Below are positions 1 through 9,100 of a stretch of DNA of 64,000 nucleotides, piece after piece. The notes beneath the pieces were generated by a model, which saw nothing but the letters and a program-made list of their open reading frames with translations, searched no databases and was not told the origin of the DNA. This DNA comes from Mesorhizobium sp. AR02 (GTDB lineage: Bacteria > Pseudomonadota > Alphaproteobacteria > Rhizobiales > Rhizobiaceae), in the NCBI RefSeq assembly GCF_024746835.1, contig NZ_CP080531.1, forward strand, positions 5,600,001 to 5,664,000. The letters are read 5' to 3'. The stretch's first letter is position 1. Every line of letters begins with the position of its first letter. The position numbers and the translations under genes were made by a program.

Positions 1-764
1 TTGTACTCATTGTAGAGGATTTCGACATGAAGCGGCATGGTGTTGGTCAGGCCCCTGATATGGCCCGATACCACCGACACCGCGCCGAATTCGCCCATGG
101 CGCGGGCGTTGCACAGGAGCACGCCGTAGAGCAGTCCCCATTTGATGTTGGGCAGCGTCACGTACCAGAAGGTCTGCCAGCCATTGGCGCCGAGCGAGAG
201 GGCTGCCTCCTCGTCGCCATTGCCCTGTTCCTGCATCAGCGGGATCAGTTCGCGGGCGACGAAGGGGAAGGTGACGAAGACGGTGGCCAGCACAATGCCG
301 GGCACGGCGAACAATATCTGGATGCCATGTCCCTTAAGCCATGCGCCGAGCAACCCTTGCGCGCCGAACAGCAGCACATACACCAGGCCCGAAATGACCG
401 GCGAGACCGAGAAGGGCAGGTCGATCAGTGTGGTGAGAAACGCCTTGCCCTTGAACTCGAACTTGGCGATGGCCCAGGCGGCAGAGATGCCGAAGACGAC
501 ATTGAGCGGCACCGAGATCGCAGCGACAAGCAGTGTCAGGTGGATGGCCGAGCGTGCGTCCGCTTCGCCCAATGCTTGCGTATAGGCACCGATGCCTTTC
601 GCCAGCGCCTCGTGGAAGACGATGATCAGCGGCAAGAGCAGAAAGATGCCGAGGAAAGCGAAAGCGATGGCCATCAGAACGGCCTGTGCCGGACGGCTTT
701 CGGTCACCGCCGCCGAGCGGCTCTCATGGTACGGTTCGTAGGATTTGATCTCGGGATCAGCCAT
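1..764 (-). CDS. cysW: Sulfate/thiosulfate ABC transporter permease CysW (3' end outside window)
   Basis: Inner-membrane permease that pairs with CysT to import sulfate or thiosulfate delivered by Sbp. Read from the ATG at 764 the protein starts [13 protein letters not shown] and has several hydrophobic segments, then the permease loop [15 protein letters not shown] (the EAA motif that docks on the CysA ATPase). The frame is open to the window edge, so the C-terminus and probably cysA lie to the left. The start overlaps the end of cysT by 8 bases, indicating translational coupling in an sbp-cysT-cysW operon. The reading is clear; only the missing end is unknown. Confidence 0.9.
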   Translation of the reverse strand, partial: MADPEIKSYEPYHESRSAAVTESRPAQAVLMAIAFAFLGIFLLLPLIIVFHEALAKGIGAYTQALGEADARSAIHLTLLVAAISVPLNVVFGISAAWAIAKFEFKGKAFLTTLIDLPFSVSPVISGLVYVLLFGAQGLLGAWLKGHGIQILFAVPGIVLATVFVTFPFVARELIPLMQEQGNGDEEAALSLGANGWQTFWYVTLPNIKWGLLYGVLLCNARAMGEFGAVSVVSGHIRGLTNTMPLHVEILYNEY

Positions 765-1608
765 AGCGCTTGCGGCTCCATGTCTGCACGAGATTGACAA
801 CCAGCAGCATGACGAACGACAGAGCCAGCATGATCGCCGCGATCGCGGTCGCCGCCGGGTAGTTGTATTCCTCCAGCCGGATGACGATCAGCAGCGGCGC
901 GATCTCGGATTTGTAGGGCAAGTTGCCGGCGATGAAGATGACCGAGCCGTATTCACCGACGCCGCGCGCAAAGGCCAGCGAAAAGCCGGTGATGATGGCC
1001 GGCGCCAGGCCCGGGAACAGCACGCGGGTGATGATCTGGAAGCGGCTGGCGCCAAGGGTCGCGGCGGCTTCCTCCACCTCCTTGTCGATTTCTTCCATGA
1101 TTGGCTGCACGGTGCGCACGACGAAGGGCAGGCCGATGAAAACGAGGGCGACGACGATGCCGAGCGGCGTGTAGGCGACCTTGATGCCGAGCGGCATCAG
1201 CAATTTGCCGATCCAGCCATTCGGCGCATAGAGCGTGGTGAGCGCAATACCGGCCACCGCGGTCGGCAGGGCGAAGGGCAGGTCGACCATGGCATCGACG
1301 ATGCGGCGGCCGGGAAAGCGGTAGCGCACCAGCACCCAGGCAACCAGCGTGCCGAAAACGACATTGACGGCAGCCGCGAGGAAGGCGGTGCCGAAGCTGA
1401 TTTCCAGCGCGTTGAGGGTACGGCGGTCGCTGGCGATCGCCCAGAATTCAGCCCAGCCGAGAGAGGCCGAGCGCCAGACCAGCCCGGACAGCGGAATGAG
1501 GATGATGAGGGTGAGGTAGGCAAGCGAGAAGCCGAGCGTCAATCCGAAACCCGGAATGACACTCGGCTGCCTGAATCGCCACCCCGCCTGCGCGGGTGCT
1601 GTGGTCAT
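757..1608 (-). CDS. cysT: Sulfate/thiosulfate ABC transporter permease CysT
   Basis: Inner-membrane permease, 283 residues, the usual length for CysT (CysU). It has about six hydrophobic segments starting at residue 22 ([15 protein letters not shown]) and the EAA loop [15 protein letters not shown], which contacts the ATPase. A conserved stretch near residue 90 ([15 protein letters not shown]) is typical of sulfate permeases. It follows sbp after about 80 bases that hold a strong hairpin and overlaps cysW by 8 bases. The Shine-Dalgarno signal before the ATG is weak. Family knowledge assigns sulfate/thiosulfate; molybdate permeases are related but the adjoining Sbp settles the substrate class. 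Confidence 0.92.
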   Translation of the reverse strand: MTTAPAQAGWRFRQPSVIPGFGLTLGFSLAYLTLIILIPLSGLVWRSASLGWAEFWAIASDRRTLNALEISFGTAFLAAAVNVVFGTLVAWVLVRYRFPGRRIVDAMVDLPFALPTAVAGIALTTLYAPNGWIGKLLMPLGIKVAYTPLGIVVALVFIGLPFVVRTVQPIMEEIDKEVEEAAATLGASRFQIITRVLFPGLAPAIITGFSLAFARGVGEYGSVIFIAGNLPYKSEIAPLLIVIRLEEYNYPAATAIAAIMLALSFVMLLVVNLVQTWSRKRYG

Positions 1609-1646
1609 GGAGTTCTGGATTGTCCCTTCTTACTCAACCAGACTTG

Positions 1647-1676
1647 CTGAAGAAGCCCATTCGCGGGCTTCTTCAG
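1647..1676 (-). promoter_or_regulatory. Intercistronic hairpin between sbp and cysT
   Basis: A perfect 12-base stem (CTGAAGAAGCCC paired with GGGCTTCTTCAG) with a 6-base loop lies between the sbp stop and the cysT start. On the transcribed (minus) strand no T-run follows, so it is not a typical intrinsic terminator. Such stems between a binding-protein gene and its permease gene often stabilise the upstream mRNA, giving more binding protein than permease. That role is inferred. Confidence 0.6.
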
Positions 1677-1688
1677 GGCTGCCGAACC

Positions 1689-2717
1689 TCACTGGGCCGG
1701 CTTGTAGATCTGGTCGAATATACCACCGTCGCCGAAATGATAAGGCTGTGCCTTCTTCCAGCCGCCAAAAAGCGGGTCGTCGATGGAGATCAGCTTGATA
1801 TCGGGGGTCTTGGGCAGATCCGCCGGCGCCACCAGTTCGGGCTTGGCGGGGCGATAGTGGTTCTTGGCGATGATCGTCTGGCCTTCCTTGGAATAGAGCC
1901 AGCCGAGATAGGCTTCGGCCACCTTGCGCGTACCCTTGGCATCGACATTGGCGTCGACAATCGCCACTGGCGGCTCGGCCAGGATCGATGTCGGCGGATA
2001 GACGATCTCGAAATTGTCGGCGCCGAATTCGTTGAGTGCCAGATAGGCGTCGTTTTCCCAGCCGATCAGCACGTCGCCGATGCCCTTTTGCGCGAAGGTC
2101 ACGGTCGAGCCGCGCGCGCCGGTGTCGAGCACCGGGGCATTGGCGTAGAGCTTGCCGACGAATTCCTTGGTCTTGGCCTCGTCGCCGCCATCATGGGCGT
2201 TGGCATAGGCCCAGGCTGCAAGATAGTTCCAGCGGGCGCCACCGGAGGTTTTCGGATTGGGCGTGATCACCTGGGTGCCGTCCTTGATCAGGTCGTTCCA
2301 GTCGTGAATGCCCTTGGGATTGCCCTTGCGCACCAGGAAGATGATGGTCGAGGTGTAAGGTGCTGAATTGTTTTCGAATTTCTTGCGCCAGTCGGGGTTG
2401 ATCTTCTTCGACTTGGAGACGATGGCGTTGATGTCGCCCTCGAGCGCCAGCGTCACCACGTCGGCGTCGAGGCCGTCGATCACGGCGCGGGCCTGGGCGC
2501 CCGATCCGCCATGCGACTGCTGGATGGTCACCGTCTCGCCGGTCTCGGCCTTCCAGTGCGCGGCGAAGGCCTCGTCATAGGCTTTGTAGAGCTCACGCGT
2601 CGGATCATAGGACACGTTGAGGATGGTGGTGTCGGCGAACGCGAAACCGAGCGTGCCGAACTGGACAGATGTGGCGACCAGTGCGCCGAGCAGTTTCCTG
2701 AAATGAGGTTTGGTCAT
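1689..2717 (-). CDS. sbp: Sulfate-binding periplasmic protein Sbp
   Basis: Periplasmic receptor of the sulfate importer, 342 residues, a normal length. An N-terminal signal peptide ends at AFA-DTT (about residue 28). The mature start [11 protein letters not shown] and the segment [16 protein letters not shown] (around residues 153-168) are hallmark sequences of the Sbp/CysP family that contribute to the sulfate pocket. The start is supported by GGAGG seven bases upstream. It is the first gene of sbp-cysT-cysW and has a near-palindrome in its leader (2745-2761), a possible operator. CysP (thiosulfate-binding) is the only close alternative. Confidence 0.93.
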   Translation of the reverse strand: MTKPHFRKLLGALVATSVQFGTLGFAFADTTILNVSYDPTRELYKAYDEAFAAHWKAETGETVTIQQSHGGSGAQARAVIDGLDADVVTLALEGDINAIVSKSKKINPDWRKKFENNSAPYTSTIIFLVRKGNPKGIHDWNDLIKDGTQVITPNPKTSGGARWNYLAAWAYANAHDGGDEAKTKEFVGKLYANAPVLDTGARGSTVTFAQKGIGDVLIGWENDAYLALNEFGADNFEIVYPPTSILAEPPVAIVDANVDAKGTRKVAEAYLGWLYSKEGQTIIAKNHYRPAKPELVAPADLPKTPDIKLISIDDPLFGGWKKAQPYHFGDGGIFDQIYKPAQ

Positions 2718-2744
2718 TTCTGCCTCCGTTGAACCGGCGCCAAA

Positions 2745-2761
2745 TCTACCGAATTGATAGA
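2745..2761. promoter_or_regulatory. Near-palindrome upstream of sbp, candidate operator
   Basis: TCTACCGAATTGATAGA matches its own reverse complement at 12 of 16 positions around the centre, about 18 bases upstream of the sbp Shine-Dalgarno. A sulfur-status regulator (CysB-like or Rrf2-type) would be a natural ligand, but no regulator gene is next door and the identity is not shown. Confidence 0.35.
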
Positions 2762-2924
2762 AATTAGATGCATCGAATGTTGCCTTTTTTGCCCTCTTGA
2801 AGAAAATCTTCGATGATCTTCGGCCACATCGGGAAATATTTTCCTCGCCGGCGCGCTGCGCGGATTCGAGGTCCTATCTAGGGATGCGCGGTGCCGCGGC
2901 AAGGTTTGGGGCTTGATCCGGCAA

Positions 2925-3680
2925 TTACTCGGCGCTCACTGGGAAATCGAAGCGCTGCTTTGGAAAGGGCTCGTGCCCGAGCGTGAAGTGCCACCATTCG
3001 CGCGCATAGTTCTTGAAACCACCGGCAAGCATGACATCGACAAGCATCTTGCGGTTTGCTGTCGCTTCATTGCCGAGCGGGCGGTGCGCCGTTTCACTCA
3101 TTGGGTCGAAACAGTCGAAACCGGTGCCGAAGTCGAGCGTATCGGCATCGATGGCGCCACAGGCCGGTTTGGAGACGGATGGACTGCCAACCCTCGCAAT
3201 CGCGACATCGACGGTCGAACCGCGCGAATGGGTTGACAGTTCACCGACATAGCCCTTGGCGATGAGGTCGCCACGCCGAACCTTCGGATACCATTGCGGA
3301 TCGGGCGGCCCGCCCTCTCGTGTCCATTCGCCCATGTCGGCGACGGCGCGGGCAGGGCGGTAGCAGTCGAACACGACCAGCGTCAAACCTCTCGCGGCGA
3401 TTGCCTGTTGGACGCCGGCAAGAGCTTGCGCCGCTTGCAAGGTGAGAATGCAGACCGGTGCACCGTAGCCGCTCACCTTGCGGTGCAGGAAATCGTCCGA
3501 TCCGGCGTAGCGGATGTCCTGGCGGATCGACGGGGCGATATCGGCGAGGCGGACGAAGCCGGCGGGCAGGGGGTTGGCATGTGCCTGCTGAGGAATTGCG
3601 ATGAAAAGGATTGCTGCCAGCGCTGAGGCAACAGGCAATAAATGATTGCGCGAGGCACCCCCCTCTGCCCTGCCGGGCAT
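2925..3680 (-). CDS. D-alanyl-D-alanine dipeptidase (VanX/DdpX type, peptidase M15D)
   Basis: Zinc dipeptidase predicted to hydrolyse D-Ala-D-Ala released in peptidoglycan turnover. The zinc site is visible: STHSRGSTVD supplies the His and Asp ligands, and EWWHF supplies the catalytic Glu and third ligand His. A hydrophobic signal sequence ending AIPQQAHA suggests a periplasmic enzyme, like E. coli DdpX analogues that are exported. The open frame runs back to 3827, but those first codons are translated from a palindromic repeat (3652-3816), so the reading frame seems to have been extended by the repeat. I use the ATG at 3680, itself inside the repeat; a TTG at 3638 is another candidate. No van-type resistance genes accompany it. 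Confidence 0.8.
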   Translation of the reverse strand: MPGRAEGGASRNHLLPVASALAAILFIAIPQQAHANPLPAGFVRLADIAPSIRQDIRYAGSDDFLHRKVSGYGAPVCILTLQAAQALAGVQQAIAARGLTLVVFDCYRPARAVADMGEWTREGGPPDPQWYPKVRRGDLIAKGYVGELSTHSRGSTVDVAIARVGSPSVSKPACGAIDADTLDFGTGFDCFDPMSETAHRPLGNEATANRKMLVDVMLAGGFKNYAREWWHFTLGHEPFPKQRFDFPVSAE

Positions 3681-3816
3681 CTCCCCCGCAAGGGGGGAGA
3701 TTGAGCGCTCAGCCGCTTTCGCCAATCTCCACCATTGCAGAAGATGGCTAGACGCCAGAACTGCTGATCTACCCCCTTGCGGGGGAGATGGCCGGCAGGC
3801 CAGAGGGGGGTGCCTC
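3652..3816. repeat. Palindromic intergenic repeat with perfect 16-base ends
   Basis: The ends GAGGCACCCCCCTCTG and its exact inverted copy bound about 165 bases. Inside each arm is a second G/C-rich stem (CTCCCCCGCAAGGGGGGAG on the left). It overlaps the 5' end of the dipeptidase gene. It resembles the dispersed palindromic elements common in rhizobial genomes; a similar but shorter element is at 34513-34626. Confidence 0.8.
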
Positions 3817-3892
3817 GGAACAGGCATATGGCAAGTATCCTGCTATCCGGTGACCGTATCGAAAGCCAATTCGATGAATCGCTTGGCTCGGT

Positions 3893-5983
3893 CTATTCGA
3901 CGAAGACTTTCACGCTCGCCGCTCGTCCAGCCGCGTCGATGACGGTCAGCGTCGAGTAACCCGCGCCGTCGGGCAGCCAGGTCGCGGTGCGGCGGCGGTC
4001 GATGCCGACCAGCGGCTTGCCATTGGCCAGCCAGCGGAAGGGCGCGCGGCCGCCTTGCAGTTTCAGCACCAGCGGCGAGGCATCGGCCGAATTGGTGGCA
4101 AGGTCGACGCGGGCGCCATCGGGCGGGAAGATGATGGTTGGGGCGGGCTCGGTCGGCGTTGCCTGTACGAGGCCGTCGGCGCCGGCGCCGAAGCGGGCAA
4201 GCGTCACCGGCAGGTCCTCGCGCTTTGGCGTGAAGGCGCCGGGTGGCTTGCCCGGCAGCGGCACGGTGGCCAGGCCCGAGCGGACAAAACCCTCGAACAG
4301 GATCGGGGCGGCCGAGACGTAGCCGGAGAGACCCGGCACGGCGCTGGCATCCGGCCGGCCGACCCAGACACCCAGCACATAGCGGCCATCGAAGCCGACC
4401 GACCAGGCGTCGCGGTAGCCGTAGGAGGTGCCGGTCTTGTAGGCGATGCCGCGCTGCAAGGCGCCTTCCGGCGGTTTTACCCCTGAGAGGATGTCGATGA
4501 TCTGCCAGTTCGCCTGGTCATTGAGGATAGTGGCGGTGGTGCGCTCGGCATTGGCCGGCTCGGTGCCGTCATGCAGCGTGTGTGTCTTGCCGCCATTGGC
4601 GAGCCCCGTATAGAGCTGGACGAGGTCGCGCAGCGTGACGCCGACACCGCCGAGGCCGATGGCCAGGCCCGGCGCCTCGTTGACCGGCAGGATCGGGTTG
4701 ACGCCGGCCTGGCGGAAGCGTGCCGTCAGCCGCGCCGGCCCGACCGCGTCGAGCACGCGGATCGCCGGCACATTGAGCGACAATTGCAGCGCCTGGCGGA
4801 CGCTGACATCGCCCTGGTAGCCCATGTCGAAATTCTTGGGCCTATAGCCGCCGAAATCGACCGGGCTGTCCTCGATCAGCGTTTCCTGCGCCACCAGTCC
4901 CTGCTCGAAGGCAAGGCCATAGATGAACGGCTTCAACGTCGAGCCGGGCGAACGCACGATCTTGGTCATGTCGATCCAGCCGGAGCGGCTGGCGTCGAAG
5001 AAATTGGCCGAGCCGACTTCGCCCAGAATGTCGCCAGTGCGGGAATCGGCTAGCACCATGGCGACGGAGAGACGCGGCCCAAGCCTGGTCGCGGCATCGC
5101 GCGCCACCTGCTCCAGCCCTTCCTGGACGCTTTTGCGGATCGTCAGCTTGAGCGGCTGGCCGGGAACGGCCCTGGGCAGCATCGCATAGGCCGCGTGGGC
5201 GGCGAGCGCCGGCAGGGTGCGCCGCAGGCCCGACACGTCGTCAAGCGCGGCGCGTGCCGCCTCGCGTTCGCCGATCAGGCCTGACGAGACCATGCGGGTC
5301 AGCACACGGTCGCGGGCGGCATGGGCGATTTCGAGGTTGCGGTCGGGTCGGCGCTTTTCCGGCAATTGCGGCAAGGCGACGAGCAAAGCGGCTTCGGAGA
5401 CGGTGAGCCGCTTTGGCTCCTTTCCGAAATAGGCAAGCGAAGCGGCGCGCACGCCTTCGAGGTTGCCGCCATAGGGCGCCAGCGTGAGATAGCGTTCGAG
5501 GATCTCGCGCTTTGACAGCCGCCGCTCGATCTGGATGGCGCGCAGCATCTGCTTGATCTTGGAGCCGAGGCTGCGGCTTTCGCGCGGCTCGATCAGGCGG
5601 GCAAGCTGCATCGACAGGGTCGAGCCGCCGGAGACGATGTGACCGCTGGTGATGAGCTGGCCGGCGGCGCGGCCAAGCGCCAGCACGTCGACGCCCTGAT
5701 GATCCCAGAAGCGCTTGTCCTCATAGGTGACCAGCATGTCGACGAACTGCTTGTCGACCTGGTCGAGCCGGGTTTCGAGCCGCCAGTAGCCGTCCGGCGT
5801 GGCGAAGGCGCGCAACAGCTGGCCATCGCGGTCCTGGACTTCGGTGGAGACTGTCAACGTCGCCGGGAGTGGGGGTGGGAAGGCGCGGTCGAGCTCCCAG
5901 AGAGAGGCGACCGATAGAGCGAGGATGCCGGCGCAGGAAGCCGCGGTTATAGCGGCGCGGCGGAGGAATTTCTTGGAAAGCAT
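3893..5983 (-). CDS. pbpC: Penicillin-binding protein 1C (bifunctional peptidoglycan synthase)
   Basis: Class A penicillin-binding protein of the 1C type. Domains in order (numbered from the upstream ATG at 5998): membrane anchor about 12-35; GT51 glycosyltransferase with catalytic Glu93 in YEDKRFWDH and the GGSTLSMQLARL motif; transpeptidase with SPGSTLKPF (Ser353, Lys356), SLN at 407-409 and KTGTSYG at 521; then the C-terminal BiPBP_C region near 600-701. About 700 residues is normal for PBP1C. I prefer the ATG at 5983, which has AGGGG upstream; the ATG at 5998 lies inside a repeat. It follows the alpha-2-macroglobulin gene by about 100 bases, the classic pairing in Proteobacteria, thought to protect and repair the envelope. 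Confidence 0.93.
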   Translation of the reverse strand: MLSKKFLRRAAITAASCAGILALSVASLWELDRAFPPPLPATLTVSTEVQDRDGQLLRAFATPDGYWRLETRLDQVDKQFVDMLVTYEDKRFWDHQGVDVLALGRAAGQLITSGHIVSGGSTLSMQLARLIEPRESRSLGSKIKQMLRAIQIERRLSKREILERYLTLAPYGGNLEGVRAASLAYFGKEPKRLTVSEAALLVALPQLPEKRRPDRNLEIAHAARDRVLTRMVSSGLIGEREAARAALDDVSGLRRTLPALAAHAAYAMLPRAVPGQPLKLTIRKSVQEGLEQVARDAATRLGPRLSVAMVLADSRTGDILGEVGSANFFDASRSGWIDMTKIVRSPGSTLKPFIYGLAFEQGLVAQETLIEDSPVDFGGYRPKNFDMGYQGDVSVRQALQLSLNVPAIRVLDAVGPARLTARFRQAGVNPILPVNEAPGLAIGLGGVGVTLRDLVQLYTGLANGGKTHTLHDGTEPANAERTTATILNDQANWQIIDILSGVKPPEGALQRGIAYKTGTSYGYRDAWSVGFDGRYVLGVWVGRPDASAVPGLSGYVSAAPILFEGFVRSGLATVPLPGKPPGAFTPKREDLPVTLARFGAGADGLVQATPTEPAPTIIFPPDGARVDLATNSADASPLVLKLQGGRAPFRWLANGKPLVGIDRRRTATWLPDGAGYSTLTVIDAAGRAASVKVFVE

Positions 5984-5984
5984 G

Positions 5985-6042
5985 GCGCTGCCCCTCATCC
6001 GGCTGCCGCCACCTTCTCCCCGTATAGTGACGGGGAGAAGGG
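5985..6042. repeat. Single palindromic repeat unit in the A2M-pbpC gap
   Basis: Contains an 11-base stem CCTTCTCCCCG/CGGGGAGAAGG (6012-6022 with 6031-6041, 8-base loop) preceded by CCCCTCATCCGGC. The order and sequence match the arms flanking the DUF559 gene at 51.7 and 52.1 kb, so it is one half-element of the same family. It may also act as an intercistronic hairpin. Confidence 0.65.
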
Positions 6043-6100
6043 AGCTGTCATGGCCATCGGCGCTTTTCCGGCAACGTTCATGATCGCCACCATCGGCGCC

Positions 6101-9100
6101 TTACGGCGCCTTGATCTCCATCATGCCGGTGGCGGTGCGGGCCGAAAATTGCGGCCGGTACATGTCCTCCACCGTTGCCGCTGGATGGGCGTAGGTGCCC
6201 GGCGTCACCGCGCGCACGACATAGGCGAGCGTCAGATTGTGGTCGTGATCGCCGTCGGCTGGGTTGAACGCCGCGACGAAACGGTCGTCGCGGAATTCGA
6301 GATGGGCGGCGTCGGTCTGTGCCAGCCAGGAGAAGTTCGTCAATTGGGCGCTGGAGACCAGGCCGGGATTGTCGATCTCGAAGCCGGCCGGCAACAGGTC
6401 GGTAACCAGCAGGCGCGACGGCCAGCTGTTCTGTTCGGTGACCTTGAGCACGACGACATAGCGTTCGTTCTGGGTCGCCTCCGTCACATTGGCTTCGGTG
6501 CCATCGAGCTTGTAGTAGGTGCGGTCGATGGTGAAGCCGTCACCGCCGGCCGGCAGGGGCTGGATCGGCGACGCCACGGTGGTGACGACGGCCTGCAGCG
6601 GGGTCTTGCCGGTGTTGGCGATTTCGAGCGGGCTGTCGACCAATTCGCTGCCGTTGACCTGGTTGGAATAGCCGCCCGAATGCGGCGCGCCATTGACGGT
6701 CAGCGTGATCGAGTCATTGCCCTCCTTCAGCGCGCGGGCCGCCAGCAGCATCCAGGAATCGTCCTGGGTGCTGGTCCAGCGCACTTCGGCGCGTTCCCTG
6801 GTCACCAGCTTGATCAGTTCCGGCACGATCGTCGACACCGGCTTCGATTCCGCCGCTAGCGACAGCATCGCCGCGCCGTCACGCAGCGCCGAGCCATAGT
6901 CGGAGCGGTACCAGTCGTAGTCGGTCTGCGACTTGGCGAGCTGCAGCGCGGTCTTGAACGTCGCCTCCGAGCGCTGGGTGTCGCCGTAGAGCGCAAGGCT
7001 CGCCGCCAGCTGGGCAACGGCCATCGGGCTCGAGAAGGCTTCGAGCTGCGTGTCTGCGTAGTAGCGCAGATCGCCGATCGAGGCCTTCTTGTTGCGGGCC
7101 AGCACGTAGAGGGCGTAGGCGATCTCGCTGCCGCGGTCCTGTACGCTCTGGTCGTAGCCGAGCGAGTTCTGCAGATTGCTCAGCGCCTGGTTCATGGCAA
7201 GCGCCGGCACGTCGTATTTCTGCTCGCGCGCCCTGGTCAGGAACTCGCTGACATAGGCGTCGAGCCACAGATCGCCGGAGCCCGGACCCCACAGGCCGAA
7301 GCTGCCGGTCGAGGACTGGTAGCTCAGCACCTTGTAGATCGCATCCTGGATGCGGCCATGCAGGTCGGGGTCGCTTTCCATGCCGATGCCGGAAGCCATC
7401 TCATTGACATAGAGAAGCGGCATGGCGCGGCTGGTGGTCTGCTCGGCGCAACCATAGGGGTAGCGGTCGAGCGTCATCAAGAGCGAGGGCACGTCGAAGG
7501 CAGCCGCCTGCGAAACGCCGACACTGACGGAGGCACCCTCAAGCAGGCTTGCCGCCAGCAGTTCCTTGTCGACGCGCAGCGCGCCGCCATTGCCCTTGAG
7601 GTCGACCACAAGACGCGTGGTGACCGGCAGTTGCGCCGGGCGCACCGGCACGTAGAGCGTCTGCTCGACCTTGGTGCCGTCGCCATGCGCCAGCTTGATG
7701 GTGAGCGAGGCATTGCCCGGTGTCTTTGCAATCAGCGGCACGGTCAGCGTCTGGCGCGTGCCCTGGGCGAGCGTCAGCTTCTGGGGCAGCGGCTTGTCGC
7801 CCGTCGACAGGTCGCCCGTCGTGTCGATCGACAGCGCATAGTCGCCGGCCGGGCCATCGGTGTCGGCCACGTCGAGCCGCATGACGGCGGCGTCGCCCGG
7901 TGCCAGGAAGCGCGGCAGGCCGGCGGTGATGACGACGGGGTCGCGCACGACGACGTCCGACTGGGCATGGCCGACCGCTTCCTTGGTCCAGGCGACGGCC
8001 ATGACGCGCACGGTGCCGTTGAACTGCGGGATGTCGAAGTCGATCCGTGCCTTGCCGTCAGCATCAAGCTGGACCGGGCCGGAGAAGAAGGCGACCAGCT
8101 TTTCGGTAGGCGGGCTGCCTTGCGCCTGCATGTTGGCGCCGTCACCGCCAGTCCGGAGCTTGCCGGTGGTGCCGAGCGAGCCGTCGATCAGGCGGCCATA
8201 GATGTCGCGGATCTCCATGCCCAGCATGCGCTGGCCGAAGAACCAGTTCTCCGGATCCGGCGCCTTGTAGTTGGTCAAATTGAGGATGCCGACATCGACG
8301 GCGGCGACCATGACGTACGCGTTGGTGCCCGGCTGTACGCCGGCCACGGAAACCGGGATCGACAGCTGCTGGCGCGGCATGGTCTTGTCTGGCGGCGTCA
8401 AGGTGATGGCGAGCTTCTTCGAGCCCGGATCGACCGTAAGCCATTTCACGCCGATAGCGCGGGCCGGCATGCGCGTCTCCTGCGCATCGCCCGGCCGGAA
8501 CAGGGTTGCCGTGACATAGGCGCCGGCGCCCCAATCGTCGCCGACTGGAATGTCGACGGTGCTGCCGCCAGCCGGCACGGTCGCCGTGATGGTCTTCAAC
8601 AGCTTGTCGGAGCCGATATTGATCAGAAGTTCGCCGGCAAAATGCGGCGAGACTTTCAGCTTGGCCACTTCGCCCGCGGCATAATTGTCCTTGTCGAGGG
8701 CGATCTCCAGGCCGTCAGGTGTCTCGGTGGTGGTCGAAGCGACATACCAGCCGGCGTCGAATTCATAGCTGGTGGCAGGTCCTTCGGGGTCCGAGGTTTC
8801 GACCTCGAGCCTGTACTGGCCCCAGTCGACCGGTACGGAGACGGTGGCGTCGCCATCGGCGTTGAGGTCGATCTGGCCGTTGGCGATCGACTTGGTGAAG
8901 GTGACCGGCTCGTAGTTCCAGGAGTTGTTGTTACGGTACCACTGGTAATTGCGTTCGACCTTGACCAGCGTCCACTGCGCGCCTTTCAGCGCCTCGCGCT
9001 TGCCCGAGGGATCGACGGCGATCAGGCTGAACTTGGCCGTGCCGCCCTGCGGAACCTCACCATCGGCGAAATCCGGACGGATGCCGATCATATGGCCTTG

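Noticed and set aside
3652..3816. CRISPR-like repeats
   Set aside because: The repeats are inverted, occur once per site and lack regular spacers; no cas genes are present.
4204..4389. Short minus-strand frame inside pbpC and many similar short frames
   Set aside because: All lie within long conserved genes in other phases, without ribosome sites or recognisable domains.
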